A stretch of 64,000 nt of DNA from Antedon mediterranea (lineage: Eukaryota; Echinodermata; Crinoidea; Comatulida; Antedonidae): assembly GCF_964355755.1 (NCBI RefSeq), contig NC_092675.1, forward strand, positions 26,018,412 through 26,082,411, in the 5' to 3' direction. The stretch's first letter is position 1. Each line of letters starts with the position of its first letter. Both the position numbers and the translations under genes were made by a program. The notes under the pieces were generated by a model. The model ran no database searches. It saw only the letters and a program-made list of their open reading frames with translations, and was not told the DNA's origin. This document shows positions 1-11,309 of the stretch, in pieces.

Positions 1-525
1 TTGTACTTCCAGTTGAAAAAAAACCAGAAATTATAATTATTTTATACATGTGTTCTATACCGTTCGGATATGACATTCAATAAAGGTACGCAACTGTAAT
101 TTTTCTAAAACCTCGTTTTATTAGCTTTTTTCCTCTTTTATTGAAAGTGCGACTAATTTTATTTTCATATCTTCGCATGTTTACAACGCACAATCAATTT
201 TTTTCCCTGCCGTTCACTAAATTGTAGACGGTACTTTTAAATTATGTTACGGTATACGACACAAAACTGTGGGACAAGCTTTTTCCAAACAAAAACTTTA
301 AAAGTTTGAGATTTATATGTATGTAGAGATGTATTTTGAATAATAAAATCGCATGAAATCATGATTAACTAACTTTTTACAATATTTTCATTAACAAAAA
401 TGCTGTTATCAAATATATACGGCGATCATAAAATTGAAGATCTGATGAGGTTTTCTGAAACATATTTATAAAAATTAACAATATTAATGTTATTATCTTT
501 TTTGGTTTATGTAATTAAATAGGCC
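1..525. other. AT-rich stretch, no gene seen
   Basis: No open frame with recognisable protein similarity, no RNA gene and no clear repeat was seen before the outer edge of the foldback element near 530. Confidence 0.5.
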
Positions 526-529
526 TATT

Positions 530-3500
530 ACTCTAGTAGCTAGATCAACTTTCGTATGCACTTTGAGGTCCAGAGAATTTGACTTCAGAAATTGGTTTAG
601 GGTGGTCAAACAATCATTTTTGGCTTGGTTACACATTTTGAAAATGTGGCGAAAGGTCAAAAGGTCAGGGTGAAAGGTCATAAGACCAAACACCAATATG
701 TCCTTAAATCTCAACAACCACTGGTCACAGCGAAGTAATTTTGGTCTCAAATTGATCAGAAGGTATACATTCAGTCTAATGGGACATTTTAGTCAAAAAT
801 GACCGGAAATGCCATTTCTGACCTTTGACCCACACCTCAGGGCATGTATGTATCTCCGTAACTACTGATCGTAGACACTTAAATTTGGTCTTAAATTGTT
901 TGAAATAAATATTTATTATTTGTAGCAAATTTTTAAAAATGTTACAAAAGGTCAAAGGGTCAAGGTCAAAGGTTATATGAACAAATAAAAATAGATACTT
1001 GTATCTCGGCAACCACTCGCAGCAAGTCAACTTTAGTCTCAAAATGTTCAGAAGGCATGCTTTCATATTCAATCTAATGGGACATTTTAGTCAAAAATTA
1101 TCAGAAATGCCATTTCTGACCTTTGACCCACATATCATGGCATCTTCATATCTCTGTAAGTACTGGTCGTAGAAACTTAAATTTGGTATCAAATTGTTCG
1201 AAATATACATATTTACATTCAATGTAATAGAAAATGTGGTTAAAAGATGAACAGAAATACTATTACTAATGTTTCAAACAAAAAACATATCTCTACATAA
1301 CTTATCCTTAGACAGTAATGTTATGCAATAACTGATACTTTAAATTGTTTCAATTTCAAGTACTAGTTATTGCTGTCCCCAAGAACATTTTGATAGAAAC
1401 GTCAAGCTCAACAGTTCTTTTCAGAATGCTAGAAGTAACTTGCCATGTGTATCCGATTAAACTCCCCGGGCATTTATTGTTCAAAGGGTTTTTAGGGGCA
1501 GGGGAGGCATCTTTATTTGTGGTATAATATGGTAATATGTATAATCAAATAAATACCATCTAGATGTAAAAAAAAATACAGCACAATTAATATCAAAAAG
1601 TGAAAAAAATGCTTGGTAAATTGTAGGTTATGGTAGTTAATGTAATGTGTTGTGATACAATTATTGTGTAAATGCATGTGGCGGGCGTATTCCACATGGT
1701 GTTCTATTAGAGGGAATGGTGGCGTTTATTTGAGAGAGGCTTTTATTCAAAGCGGGTGTTAATTCGAATAATTACTCTAATTTTAATAATTATAATTCGT
1801 TTCTCAGCTGATAAAAGGTACTTTACATGATTCGTTTTCTTCTTTATGCTTTTTAACGAAATGTTTCTGTCTTTTAGAATAAAAGTGACACTGTCATAGA
1901 TAACATTAAATGAATCTTCTCTTCCAGGTGCCAGTATAATGATTATAAAACAATGACATATCATTATCCTGACACAATTGCACTCATAATGGATCTTCAT
2001 TCTATCATCTGTTTGTTTGTGACTACAATTTGACAACAATCTTTTGCATATTTTTAAATGCCAATACATAGCTTCATTACTATTGTACAATATGTCCAGC
2101 TTTCCTGAAAACACCCTTGTGTACTGTAGTACAGTGTTGTAGTATGATTTTATCATGATAACTTCTGATGCTTTTATTGTCAATGAATTCAGTACCTAAA
2201 ACATGTCAAAGTTTCTAGTGGTATTGATAATAAATCTCCAGAAACATATATTGTTTTATTATCTACACTGGGAACAGACGTGTATAATAATATACACCGA
2301 CAAAACTTCGTAACATTCAAAAATATTATGCAACAGTGTTACGGAATAATGACAATGAATTGGTCTATTATAGTTGTCTCTGATACCTTTTATTACATGA
2401 TTGTACTTGCAACAGGATAGAATGAGGTTTAATCCAGTTATTATTCTTATTATATTAATTTTTTTTTTTTTATCTGAGGTGTATTTATTTGATTATACAT
2501 GTTACCATTATTACACCCAAACAAAATAAACGCCTTCCCTGAATAACTAAATGCCAGGACCTTTTATTCGGGTAACTATAGTAAGTTACTTCTAGCATTC
2601 TTAACTGTTGAGCTCGAGTATTTATTCGAATTAACACCCGCTTTGAATAAAAGCCTCTATTCCCTTCAATAGAACATCATGTGGAATAAACGCTCCGCCA
2701 CATGCATTTACAAAATAATTGTATCACAACACATTTCATTAATTACCATAATCTACAATTTACCAAGCATTTTGACATAATGTTATCATTTTTTTATATT
2801 AATTTTACTGTATTTTTTTACATCTAGGTGGTATTTATTTGATTATACATGTTACCATATTATACCCCAAATAAAGATGCCTCCCCTCCCCCTAAAAACC
2901 CTTTTGAACAATAAATGCCTGGGGCGTTTAATCGGATACACATGGCAAGTTACTTCTAGCATTCTGAAAAGAACTGTTGAGCTTGACGTTTATATCAAAA
3001 TGTTCTCGTGGACAGCAATAACTAGTAGGCCTACTTGAAATTGAAACAATTTAAAGTATCATATTGCATAACATTACTGTCTAAAGATAAGTTGTGTAGA
3101 GATATGTTTTTTGTTTGAAACATTAGTAATAGTATTTTCTGTTCATCTTTTAACCACATTTTCTATTACAATGAATGTAAATATGTATATTTCGAACAAT
3201 TTGATACCAAATTTAAATTTCTACGACCAGTACTTACAGAGATATGAAGATGCCCTGGTATATGGGTCAAAGGTCAGAAATGGCATTTCTGATCATTTTT
3301 TACTAAAATGTCCCATTAGACGGAATATAAATGCATGCCTTCTGAACATTTTGAGACCAAAATTGACTTGCTGCGACCAGTGGTTGCCGAGATACAAGTA
3401 CCTTTATTTATTTGTTTATATAACCCTTGACCCTGACCCTTTGACCTTTTGTAACATTTTTCAAAATGTTTTTCAAATAACAAAATATATATTTCGAACA

Positions 3501-3872
3501 ATTTAAAACCAAATTCAAGTGTCTACCACCAGTAGTTACGGAGATAAATACATGCCCTGGGTTGTGGGTCAAAGGTCAGAATTGGCATTTCCGGTCATTT
3601 TAAACTAAAATGTCCCATTAGACTGAATATAAATGTATACCTTCTGATCAATTTGAGACCAAAATTACTTCGCTGTGACCAGTGGTTGTTCAGATTTAAG
3701 GACATATTGGTGTTTGGTCTTTCACCCTGACCTTTTGACCTTTCGCCACATTTTCAAAATGTGTAACCAAGCCAAAAATGATTGTTTGACCACCCTAAAC
3801 CAATTTCTGAAGTCAAATTCTCTGGACCTCAAAGTGCATACGAAAGTTGATCTAGCTACTAGAGTATATTAC
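530..3872. mobile_element. Long inverted-repeat (foldback) element
   Basis: Two arms of about 1.25 kb are reverse complements with scattered changes: left about 530-1765, right about 2620-3872. Anchors include the outer end (GTAGCTAGATCAACTTTCG against CGAAAGTTGATCTAGCTAC), a middle block around 1320-1560 against 2810-3080, and the inner end (CTTTTATTCAAAGCGGGTGT against its complement near 2640). The loop, about 1766-2619, holds a partial direct copy (2474-2615) of a block found again at 2817-2960. The arms are non-coding; conceptual peptides in them are shadows of repeated DNA. Foldback or long-TIR transposons have this shape, but no transposase is inside and no target-site duplication was identified. 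Confidence 0.8.
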
Positions 3873-4109
3873 GTTAATTATGATATAAGTCAAGAATTTT
3901 TATTTATTAATGATGAATTTTCAGTCTCTATCCGACACTTATTGAAGAATGATCCATTACAAAAATATATGGGTAGTAGATGGGCCTCTATGTATGTCGA
4001 TGATGTGTTGTCCAACTTTCCAACAGGATCTTCCCCAATAAAATAATTTGGTTGAATCTTTCAATTCGAAGCTAGGCCATACAAAAGGCAGCCCAGAACT
4101 CCTACACTA

Positions 4110-4440
4110 GGGTAGGCCTAGCTACTACTACTACAAACAACAACTCCCTGCTACTAAGTAGGGATCCGTAAGTAGTAGTAGTAGGGCCTAGCTCCTTTCG
4201 TTAGTTAGCTCTAGCTCTAGGCCTACTATAGGCCTAGTAGTATAGTAGTAGGCTAGTAGGTAGTAGGGCCTAGGCCCTAGAAGTAGAGAGTAGAAGGGCC
4301 TAGCTAGGCTAGGCCCTAGGCCTACTACTACTGGACGAGGCCTAGCTAGTATTTTAGTAGGCCCTAGATAGCTACTAAAAGTAGCCTAGAGAAAGTAATA
4401 GCAATTAGGTTGGCAGAAAGTAGGCCTAGCCTAGGTAGGC
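4110..4440. repeat. Low-complexity TAG / TAGGCCTA tract
   Basis: Dense irregular array of TAGTAG and AGGCCTAG words, for example around 4165-4340. The palindromic word TAGGCCTA is scattered through the whole window but is concentrated here. No coding content. Confidence 0.75.
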
Positions 4441-4560
4441 TCGGTCCGCCTAAAAACCGGAAAAAACCAAAAAACACCGGAAAAACCAAAAAATACCGGG
4501 AAAAAACAAAAAAATACCAAAAGAAACCGGAAAATACCAAAAAAAAAATGACTATTTACC
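4441..4560. repeat. Short-period ACCGGAAAA repeat
   Basis: Degenerate tandem units of about 13-16 bases built on ACCGGAAAAAACCAAAAA, with strong purine bias on the plus strand. The complementary strand reads as a Phe-rich peptide that is an artefact of the repeat. Confidence 0.7.
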
Positions 4561-5150
4561 GGAAAAACAACAGATAGGCTAGTAACAAATAAATTAAATG
4601 TGATTTTTGTGTCAAAGTCGATCGTCAAACGCCACAAGTAAACATCTTTGTATAGAGGGCGCAGTCAGATTATGGTTAAAATTATAATAAATAATATAGG
4701 CGGCCATTCTTGCTGTAGTTAATCGAGGTCTAAAAAAATAAATATTTACAATACTGTAATATTATAATTAATTTTAATCAATATATTTTTTTTGTAGGCA
4801 CGTACGCACCAAGTCACCCCTTTTGGCCAATTTATCCCATTACACTATTTTCATAAATTATACATATATAAAAAAAAAAACACCGCATTATCTGTTTCAG
4901 AACATTTAAATTGTCCATTTATTTGACACAGAGCATTCCAATCCAAAATACTCGTTCATGCTTATTTTTCATGATAACATTAATATTATATACTGTACTG
5001 TATAAATAAATAAAAATAAATTGATATAATTATATCTATATAAACACAACAGACAAAGAACATTTATTTTAAACCGCCCGGTGATATACTTACATTTAAT
5101 TAATTAATTAATTTGACACGATAAGATGAGGACATCTGTGATAATGAAAA
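4561..5150. other. AT-rich spacer
   Basis: No gene or clear repeat seen apart from short TAAT runs near 5097-5115. Confidence 0.4.
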
Positions 5151-5154
5151 AAAA

Positions 5155-5228
5155 AAGATTCGAACCCGGAACCTTCTGCTTCATATGCAGATGTCCTAAA
5201 CATTCGAGCACTGGGGCTTTCATGTTCA
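5155..5228 (-). pseudogene. tRNA-like sequence (tRNA pseudogene or SINE head)
   Basis: On the minus strand there is a perfect B box, GGTTCGAATC-type (complement of 5157-5173), preceded by an anticodon-arm-like hairpin TCTGC-ATATGAA-GCAGA (loop anticodon ATG, His-like) and a degenerate A box. The T stem does not close, and the 3' side runs into a T tract instead of pairing with the 5' acceptor strand, so a functional tRNA is unlikely. A tRNA-derived SINE head or a dead tRNA copy fits best. Confidence 0.45.
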
Positions 5229-5934
5229 AACTGGATAGCGACTTTTTATCACTCTGGGCCTGGTACAGCGGAACAGCACTCCCTCAATTTATATATAATT
5301 AATTATAGGCTAATTATAATTATTAACGTTTAGACCGTAAGTATACGGTACTTTCTACAATAACCAACAATAAATGATACAAAATAACAGTAACAACAAA
5401 GACCGTGCCAACCCTCAGCACTAACATTTCTACAAATTAATCAAATTCAAGAAAATCAAATAATTATGTTTAACACTACAGTAAGGCCTACAACTAATAC
5501 TAGCCTTACAGATTGTATCAATATCAATGAAAAAAATTGTAAAAGGTATACAGTAAGAACGCGCCAATATTTTAGATTTTTAAATTAAAATTGTAAAATT
5601 GTGTTGCTTTTTTCATATACAATGAAGTTGAAATCAATAACACTAAAAATAACTACAGTGATAAATAACATTAATTATTTTGTTTATATACTTGTATTGT
5701 TATTTAAATATTAAAACGTGTTCAGTATTATAATTAGTTTAGACCGTGTAGGACCACCTATAGAATATCATATCATCACATTATCGTTACATTGTATCAT
5801 ATCTATAGTACATTATTACCGGCAGTACAGTTTAACTGATCTCCTATGGTATTTAAATCAAGAAAAGAATAGTTATTTATAATATATGAAATATGGTTAT
5901 ATAACTAAATAAATCATTGCCTTCCTTTTTACTG
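5229..5934. other. AT-rich spacer
   Basis: Nothing recognisable as a gene or repeat. Confidence 0.4.
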
Positions 5935-5936
5935 TT

Positions 5937-6260
5937 AAATGGAAGAAATTCCTAATCCTAGGGACATGAAGCAGATACGAAATATAAAGTAAGGAATATC
6001 ATGGAAAAAAGAAAAGGGACATCCGGGACAAAATACAGAAGACAAACAATGCGTGGAACACCCGATATTTATTGCACTGAGATGGGTTATGAGAGACCTT
6101 TCTAGATTTCTTAAAGGGAAGATAAGAGAGATTTTGAGTCTGAAGTGCATCTGACCGATGATGTAATTAAATGAATTAAAATTAAGATTAATAAAAACGA
6201 TTATTAATTTGGAATAAAAGCAATAGCGAAAATGACAGAGAATTGAAGAGAATTATGCAC
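5937..6260 (+). pseudogene. Decayed, inverted MULE transposase fragment
   Basis: Plus-strand pieces match the minus-strand transposase at 6377-8369. The stretch about 5950-6050 corresponds to its NPRDMKQIRNIKYSM and GHHAGQNTAD region, 6055-6075 to EHPIFIG, 6080-6125 to WDGLYETFLDF, 6130-6165 to DFESEVHLADD, and 6220-6245 to LNSENDREFE. Large internal segments, including the first catalytic Asp block, are deleted, and stops and frameshifts interrupt the rest. It is a dead copy in opposite orientation to its neighbour. Confidence 0.75.
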
Positions 6261-6376
6261 AAAATAATATAATATGTAAATGGTAAGGCTGTAATCAAAT
6301 ACTAATTACTCTTTCCGATTTTCGAACGAGTCTTGCTTGATCGCGGTCGTTTTCTTTGGCCTGGTTTTTTTGCTGT

Positions 6377-8369
6377 TCAAGATGATTTTTTTTTAATTTT
6401 CAATTTTCCGTCAGTGGATGATATTGAAGTTTTTGAAATGTTTGCGTTTAGTTGAACTCTCATGAACTTGGAGTATAGACGATTTCTTTCGTCATCTTGT
6501 TTCCCAGCCCATATCGCATGCGCTACCACGATTTTTTTGTCTACAACATAATAATTCCCGGCCCTGTCCGTGTAGTGCTTGTCGAACATCAGCGTACTGC
6601 AGCTGTACCACTTTGTGCAGGATGTCAACAAGTTCCGGTAGTTTTTTTGGTTGCCAATTAATTGCCAATTTCAATATGTGATTAATACTTTCACAATTAT
6701 TGTTTGTCCATTTTTTTGGAATTACCGTTTCTTTTCGGCGCGGAGAGAACACTTTTTCTTTTATAGTGGGTAGAAGTGTATTTCTAAAATGGTTTAAGAA
6801 ACCAGGGGCTAATTGGTTTAAGTAGATTTCTATATCTAGGGCTTTCGCCTCAAATTCTCTGTCATTTTCGCTATTGAGTAATTCTCCGCAAATCATATTC
6901 ACTATCCTATTTCGTTGTTCTTTGCTAACCCCTTCTTTGTCCCTCAGGAATTGTATGATGTTTTCTTTTATATGCCGTGTGCATAATATGTGATGGGACG
7001 AAGGAAAACAAAACTTTATTGCCTTTACCAGCGCTTTCTCTTGGTCAGAACCAATAATTATGTCATCGGCCAGATGCACTTCAGACTCAAAATCTCTTGA
7101 ATTTAACTTCCCTTTTAGATGCACAAAGAAATCTAGAAAGGTCTCATATAACCCATCCCAGTGCAAGAACATAGGTCCAATAAATATCGGGTGTTCATTA
7201 GTGGTTGTTCGACGCATTAACCGGTGTTTGAATACAGTTAAGGTTAGAAAACAACCACCCAGGTTGAAAGTCCGGTCTACTCCAACAATAGATTTTTCTA
7301 CCGGCCCACAACAAAATCTCTTCATGTCACTTATTTGATCTTCTGTATAAAGAACTACACTTGGTGGTTTGTCACCTACAGCGTATACTTTCTTGACAAA
7401 TTCATTGTCAGTAAGCTTCGTCAAGATCGTTTGTAATTCGTCTGCTGTATTCTGTCCTGCATGATGTCCCCTTTCTTTCCTTTTCATACTATATTTTATA
7501 TTTCGTATCTGTTTCATGTCTCTAGGATTAGCGTTGCTTTCATTTAACAAGAGATCAGTATAAACGTCTCTTGGGGCTTGCGTGGCAGAAAGTCTATGTT
7601 TTGCTGCCATCATTGTACTTTTTGCGGTTCTTATATATTCGGTTCCGGGTGTATTTCTGTTTCCGTGACTTCTCTTTGTTTTAGGAAATTTGCCTAGGTA
7701 TTCCACCAACGCTAGATTTGTTGACTCGTCGGGAAAAGATTTATCTATCCACGTGACCCTTTTTCGGAAAGAAGGGTCACGTTTAAGAGTCATGTAACAT
7801 CGGCACACTAACATTATGTTTTCAGGTTGTGGGTTCATTGGTGTCCAGGCACCTTTTACCTTTGTACAGTACACACCATCCCGTTTAACCACAGTTATCA
7901 TAACGCCATTCATCATAGCAATTATTGTTCGAGGTGTTGTAGTTTGAGATGAATGCCAAGTACCACAGTCATCGTAAAAAATACTGCGTTTACCATCTGC
8001 CCTGAGTGCAAAGTTTTCTCCATTGTCTACAACAAATGCAACGTTTTCTTTTATGCCACAAGGAACCTCATTGATAACTTCACTAATTGGGGTGTGTACC
8101 AAAATTTGTCTCACGCGACTGATTCCAAGAAATCTACCTGTCAATTTGATACCCTGTCCTTGACATGGTTGTACAACTTCTGCAGCATTTTGAAGCGACT
8201 CTAAGTCCGAGGATACCGAGGGTGGATGTGATCTGTAGAATGTATTCCTCCATTTGAAATCTTCAATCGATTCTGGGTCAGAGGATGATACCGTCCTACA
8301 TGGTTCAGCATCCATTGATGTGGGAATTTCGGACCATTTTTGTTCATCCTTCCAGTAAAATTCGGGCAC
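6377..8369 (-). CDS. MULE (Mutator-like) DNA transposase, partly broken
   Basis: Main open frame 8369-6492, about 600 residues; first in-frame ATG at 8315. The DDE core is visible: VGVDRTFNLG (first Asp), a middle block with HWDGLYETFLDF, IIIGSDQEKAL (second Asp), a CxxxH pair in ILCTRHIKEN, and NNNCESINHILK (likely third acidic residue). These are MULE-family hallmarks; such enzymes cut and paste DNA in the nucleus. The C-terminal 60-80 residues continue in another frame (VVDKKIVVAHAIW, about 6377-6560), implying a one-base frameshift near 6555. The 5' side also looks shifted near 8405 compared with the duplicated exon at 8739-9008. Probably an inactive or misassembled copy; no flanking terminal repeats were found. 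Confidence 0.75.
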
Positions 8370-8738
8370 TGAATCTAGGTCAGATGATGAACATACATCT
8401 TCATTTTATGTTGTTTTGCATTAGACGATGGTACACCTATTATAAAAAAAGAAATGGATTAAACAAGTTCAAAGATTTCGTCAATTGTTTGAGATTTGCT
8501 ACTTTTTATTAATTAATTTAGGCAGGCGTCATCTTATTTTGCAAAACATTTAATAATCTTAATGGGGGAAAAACAAAATGTCGAGAAATAAGTAGCCGTC
8601 TGTTTCTGTATTTTTGTTTTGATCTATTTTTCTTTTGCCGTATTATTGTGGGTTTTTTAAATTTCCGTCTGCAGCGTTGGTTCGGCTGATTATTTAGTTT
8701 TTATTAAAAGATGTGTTTTTTAACATGTTTGACCTTAC

Positions 8739-9008
8739 CTTTTGTTTGTTTATTTTTCTTGTATTTTGTTTTCCTGCTTTTCTCCTTTTCCGGCTTGTTT
8801 CCCTGTCTGTTTGGTGTCTGTGAATGCTGATCTTCAATCGACTCTGGGTCAGAGGACGATACGGCCCTTGGTGGTTCAGCATCCATTGATGTGGGAATTT
8901 CGGTCCATTTTGGTTCATCCTTCCACTAAAATTCTGGCACTGAATCTATGTCAGATGATGAACATACATCTTCATTGTTAAGTTGTTTTGCATTAGACGA
9001 TGGTACAC
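8739..9008 (-). pseudogene. Duplicated 5' exon of the MULE gene with an in-frame stop
   Basis: Minus-strand exon-like unit, acceptor before 9008 and donor after 8739, 270 nt, phase 1 at both ends. It starts GVPSSNAKQL, contains CSSSDIDSVPEF then TAG where the sister copy in the transposase exon (about 8290-8440) has Tyr-Trp, continues PTSMDAEPPRAVSSSD, and ends in a Lys/Arg-rich stretch. It is a tandem duplicate of the N-terminal part of the transposase exon. The TAG argues that this copy is dead or skipped. Confidence 0.6.
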
Positions 9009-9193
9009 CTATTGTACAAGAAATATAACTGTTACTAACGGTCGAGTTTATCATTGGAACATAACTTTGTTACCACTTCTTATTTATTGCGTAAGATATG
9101 CGTTTTAAATGTATGCAAACATTTAATAATTTAGAGTATAAGTAAACAAGGTAGATAAAAGAGAAAAATATTTTGTAGGAAAAAGTAAGTCAC

Positions 9194-9307
9194 CTTTCGT
9201 TTCTGCATTTTTTTGTTCTCTCTCCGTTTTCCGTTTTTCCGGCTTTGAATCCGTGTGCAGCGGTGCTTCGTCTGATTCCGATGAAATTATGATCGGGGAC
9301 AACGACC
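9194..9307 (-). CDS. Small phase-1 exon, acidic head and basic tail
   Basis: Acceptor AG just before 9307 (minus) and donor GTGACT after 9194; 114 nt, phase 1 to phase 1. It encodes a GSLSPIIISSESDE head and a Lys/Arg/Glu-rich tail. The head is shared with the exons at 10040-10135 and 9747-9851. Function unknown; probably part of the 5' end of the transposon-encoded transcript. Confidence 0.45.
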
Positions 9308-9519
9308 CTGAATTACATAGAAAAAATAAGACCATACTTTTAATATAGTTGTAAATGGGCCGCTGTTTCACGATTTTTTTGTGTGTTTTTGACCTTATAC
9401 GAAATGTTTTTATGTCATCAAACGCTTTCAAAATTCAACGCAACTCAACGCAACTCGCCGTAACGTTACGTCGACAGGAAAACAAGCTTAACGCTTGTTA
9501 ACAGTATGCGGTTTCTTAC

Positions 9520-9641
9520 CTTTTGGTTGTTGATTTTGCTTGTAATTTGTTTTCTTGTCTTTCTCTTTTTCCAGCTTAGGCCTATTTGCACGAGGCAATG
9601 ATTCGTAACTTCTGTTGGAATTGTTTTGCGGAATTTAGAAC
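9520..9641 (-). pseudogene. Exon-like unit of the same family, frame-shifted
   Basis: Acceptor TTCTCTTAG before 9641 and donor GTAAG after 9520. The basic tail matches the tail of the unit at 8739-9008 closely, but the 122-nt length breaks the phase-1 symmetry of its sisters and puts the tail in another frame. A TAGGCCTA-like insertion near 9580 is one possible cause. Confidence 0.4.
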
Positions 9642-9746
9642 CTAAGAGAAACCCAAACAATCTAAATCAATTAATTCTGAATTTTTACTTGTACATTATT
9701 TTGAAAATTTGTTCAAGTTTATATTTCAAATATTAATTTTTTTTAC

Positions 9747-9851
9747 CCTTTCTTTGTTTTTGTTTTCTTTTTGTTTTGTTTTCTTTCGTCACATTTTTCG
9801 CTTTGAACGTCATGTCATCGGATTCTATTTCTGGCATGGAGAACAACGATT
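9747..9851 (-). CDS. Small phase-1 exon, acidic head and basic tail
   Basis: Acceptor GTTTAG before 9851, donor GTAAAA after 9747; 105 nt, phase 1 to phase 1. The head ESLFSMPEIESDD resembles GSLSPIIISSESDE of the neighbouring unit, and the tail is almost pure Lys/Arg/Gln/Asn/Thr. No known domain. Confidence 0.4.
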
Positions 9852-10039
9852 CTAAACAGACGAAAATAGCAAAAAAATATAAAAGCACTGGTAATTATGA
9901 CAGTAATTATCTGTGTTCAGGGGCAACTGTTTTTGAATTAAACAAGTTAGGCCTAAATGTTTTTTATGGAGTTAAATTGTTTACAGTATTGTATTATGAA
10001 ATTATGACATCAATACCTCATTGGCTTAATTATTCTTAC

Positions 10040-10135
10040 CATCTAGCTTTTCGTGCCCTTTGCGTTGTCTTGACTTGTCAATGCTTTCGTCTGATTCGGA
10101 TGAGCTTATCATAATTATGGGAGATGTTTTTAAAC
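10040..10135 (-). CDS. Small phase-1 exon, acidic head and basic tail
   Basis: Acceptor AAATCAG before 10135, donor GTAAGA after 10040; 96 nt, phase 1 to phase 1. It encodes GLKTSPIIMISSSESDES followed by a Lys/Arg-rich segment. It is the farthest upstream unit recognised and lies just downstream of the PHD-OTU frame on the same strand. Confidence 0.45.
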
Positions 10136-10339
10136 CTGATTTGAAATACAAAGAGCAAACCATTAGATGCCAGAAACTTAAAATAAAAAATTAACTTAAT
10201 GAATAAAGTTGTTAAATTTAATATAATAGACCTAAAGTTATACCTTCAGATTTGTCTTGGCATTTCTTTAAATTTATTTTAAGACCAATTCTGATCTTGC
10301 CTTTGTATTTTCTGTTTGCTGTCAAATGCGGAACATCCA

Positions 10340-11233
10340 TTAGCGGCACAAAGTGATTTGGTGTCTAAATGTGTTTCTCTTCTTTCGGATCCAAGATTTG
10401 TGTGCTCGTCCACATGATAAAAATTGGCTGACTACCTGCCTTTTGTTTACACGGTTAAAACTTCTATTCAGAATTCGATACACCTTGTCCATCATGCCAT
10501 TCAATGGTGGGTATATTGAAACTATTTCGTGACCTATGACAGTGGCTAACGCTTGAATTTGCCATGAAGACGAATATCCACTTTCACGACTACAATCCAT
10601 ACAAGCCGTGTCATAATCAGGGCTCACAAGGCCGATTTTTGAGTACTGGTGCATCTCTATATAGAAATCTTTCTTCGAAACCATTTCAATAAATGTTCGG
10701 ACGCGCAATTCAATAGATAGTGTGTCATCCCCGGTCAGCGCCATGGACACGGCATTGAAAAGGCAGCTTCCGTCACCAGAGACTGATATGGGTTTCAATT
10801 CTCTGACATTACCACATCTTCTCAGTAGTGCCATTGAAACTTCATCAATTTGAAAATTCCCAGTCAACTGAGATGTTAGAACATTAAAATGTGTATCTCT
10901 TAGCAAAAAATCTTCCATCTTGGCCACTTCCTTTATATCTACATCATTTCCAATTGCTGATGACATTCTGAATAGTGACTGAAAGTAGTCAAACGTTCCG
11001 TCGTATAAGCAACAACATTGTTTACAACTGTAAGCCAAACTAGTATTTGAGAGGTACTTAAGGTTTTCTTTGGTTACATTTTCACATTTTATATGAAACC
11101 ATCGTTGACATAAATCGCAATAAATTGAATCGCCTGCACAACTGATGTTGCAAACGCCACACAACCATTTCCTCCCGGCATTGCTGCAGCTCTGACAAGA
11201 CTTTCTGGATTTCTTTCTCCTTTTACTTTCCAT
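10340..11233 (-). CDS. PHD-finger plus OTU-like protein
   Basis: Start chosen at the ATG at 11233 because a good splice acceptor (polypyrimidine then CTGCAG) lies eight bases upstream; this gives 297 residues. Residues about 10-85 form a Cys-rich zinc finger of PHD type: CQSC, CGVC, CDLCQRWFHIKC, CKQC. Residues about 145-270 are OTU-like, with the Asp-Gly-x-Cys motif in SGDGSCLFNAVSMALTGDD, then ELRVRTFIEMV. OTU enzymes are cysteine proteases, often deubiquitinases; I could not place the catalytic His with certainty. Vertnin-like and transposon-encoded OTU proteins share the ELRVRT-type segment. The same strand and nearness to the MULE suggest transposon origin, but a separate host gene is possible. 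Confidence 0.65.
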   Translation of the reverse strand: MESKRRKKSRKSCQSCSNAGRKWLCGVCNISCAGDSIYCDLCQRWFHIKCENVTKENLKYLSNTSLAYSCKQCCCLYDGTFDYFQSLFRMSSAIGNDVDIKEVAKMEDFLLRDTHFNVLTSQLTGNFQIDEVSMALLRRCGNVRELKPISVSGDGSCLFNAVSMALTGDDTLSIELRVRTFIEMVSKKDFYIEMHQYSKIGLVSPDYDTACMDCSRESGYSSSWQIQALATVIGHEIVSIYPPLNGMMDKVYRILNRSFNRVNKRQVVSQFLSCGRAHKSWIRKKRNTFRHQITLCR

Positions 11234-11309
11234 CACCTTATCTGCAGTAAAAGGAACTAAAAGAAATATTTCTTGAACGGACTCAGTTTCAGGAAAGTCA
11301 CTCAATCCA

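Noticed and set aside
1743-2183. 146-codon open frame on the minus strand in the foldback loop
   Set aside because: No domain, Ile/Lys-rich composition typical of AT-rich noncoding DNA, and no splice or conservation support.
3111-4046. Open frames of 120-130 codons in the right foldback arm, with matching peptides in the left arm
   Set aside because: The peptide match follows from the inverted DNA repeat; stops and frame changes differ between the arms.
5155-5228. Functional tRNA-His
   Set aside because: Acceptor and T stems do not pair and the 3' side is a T run.
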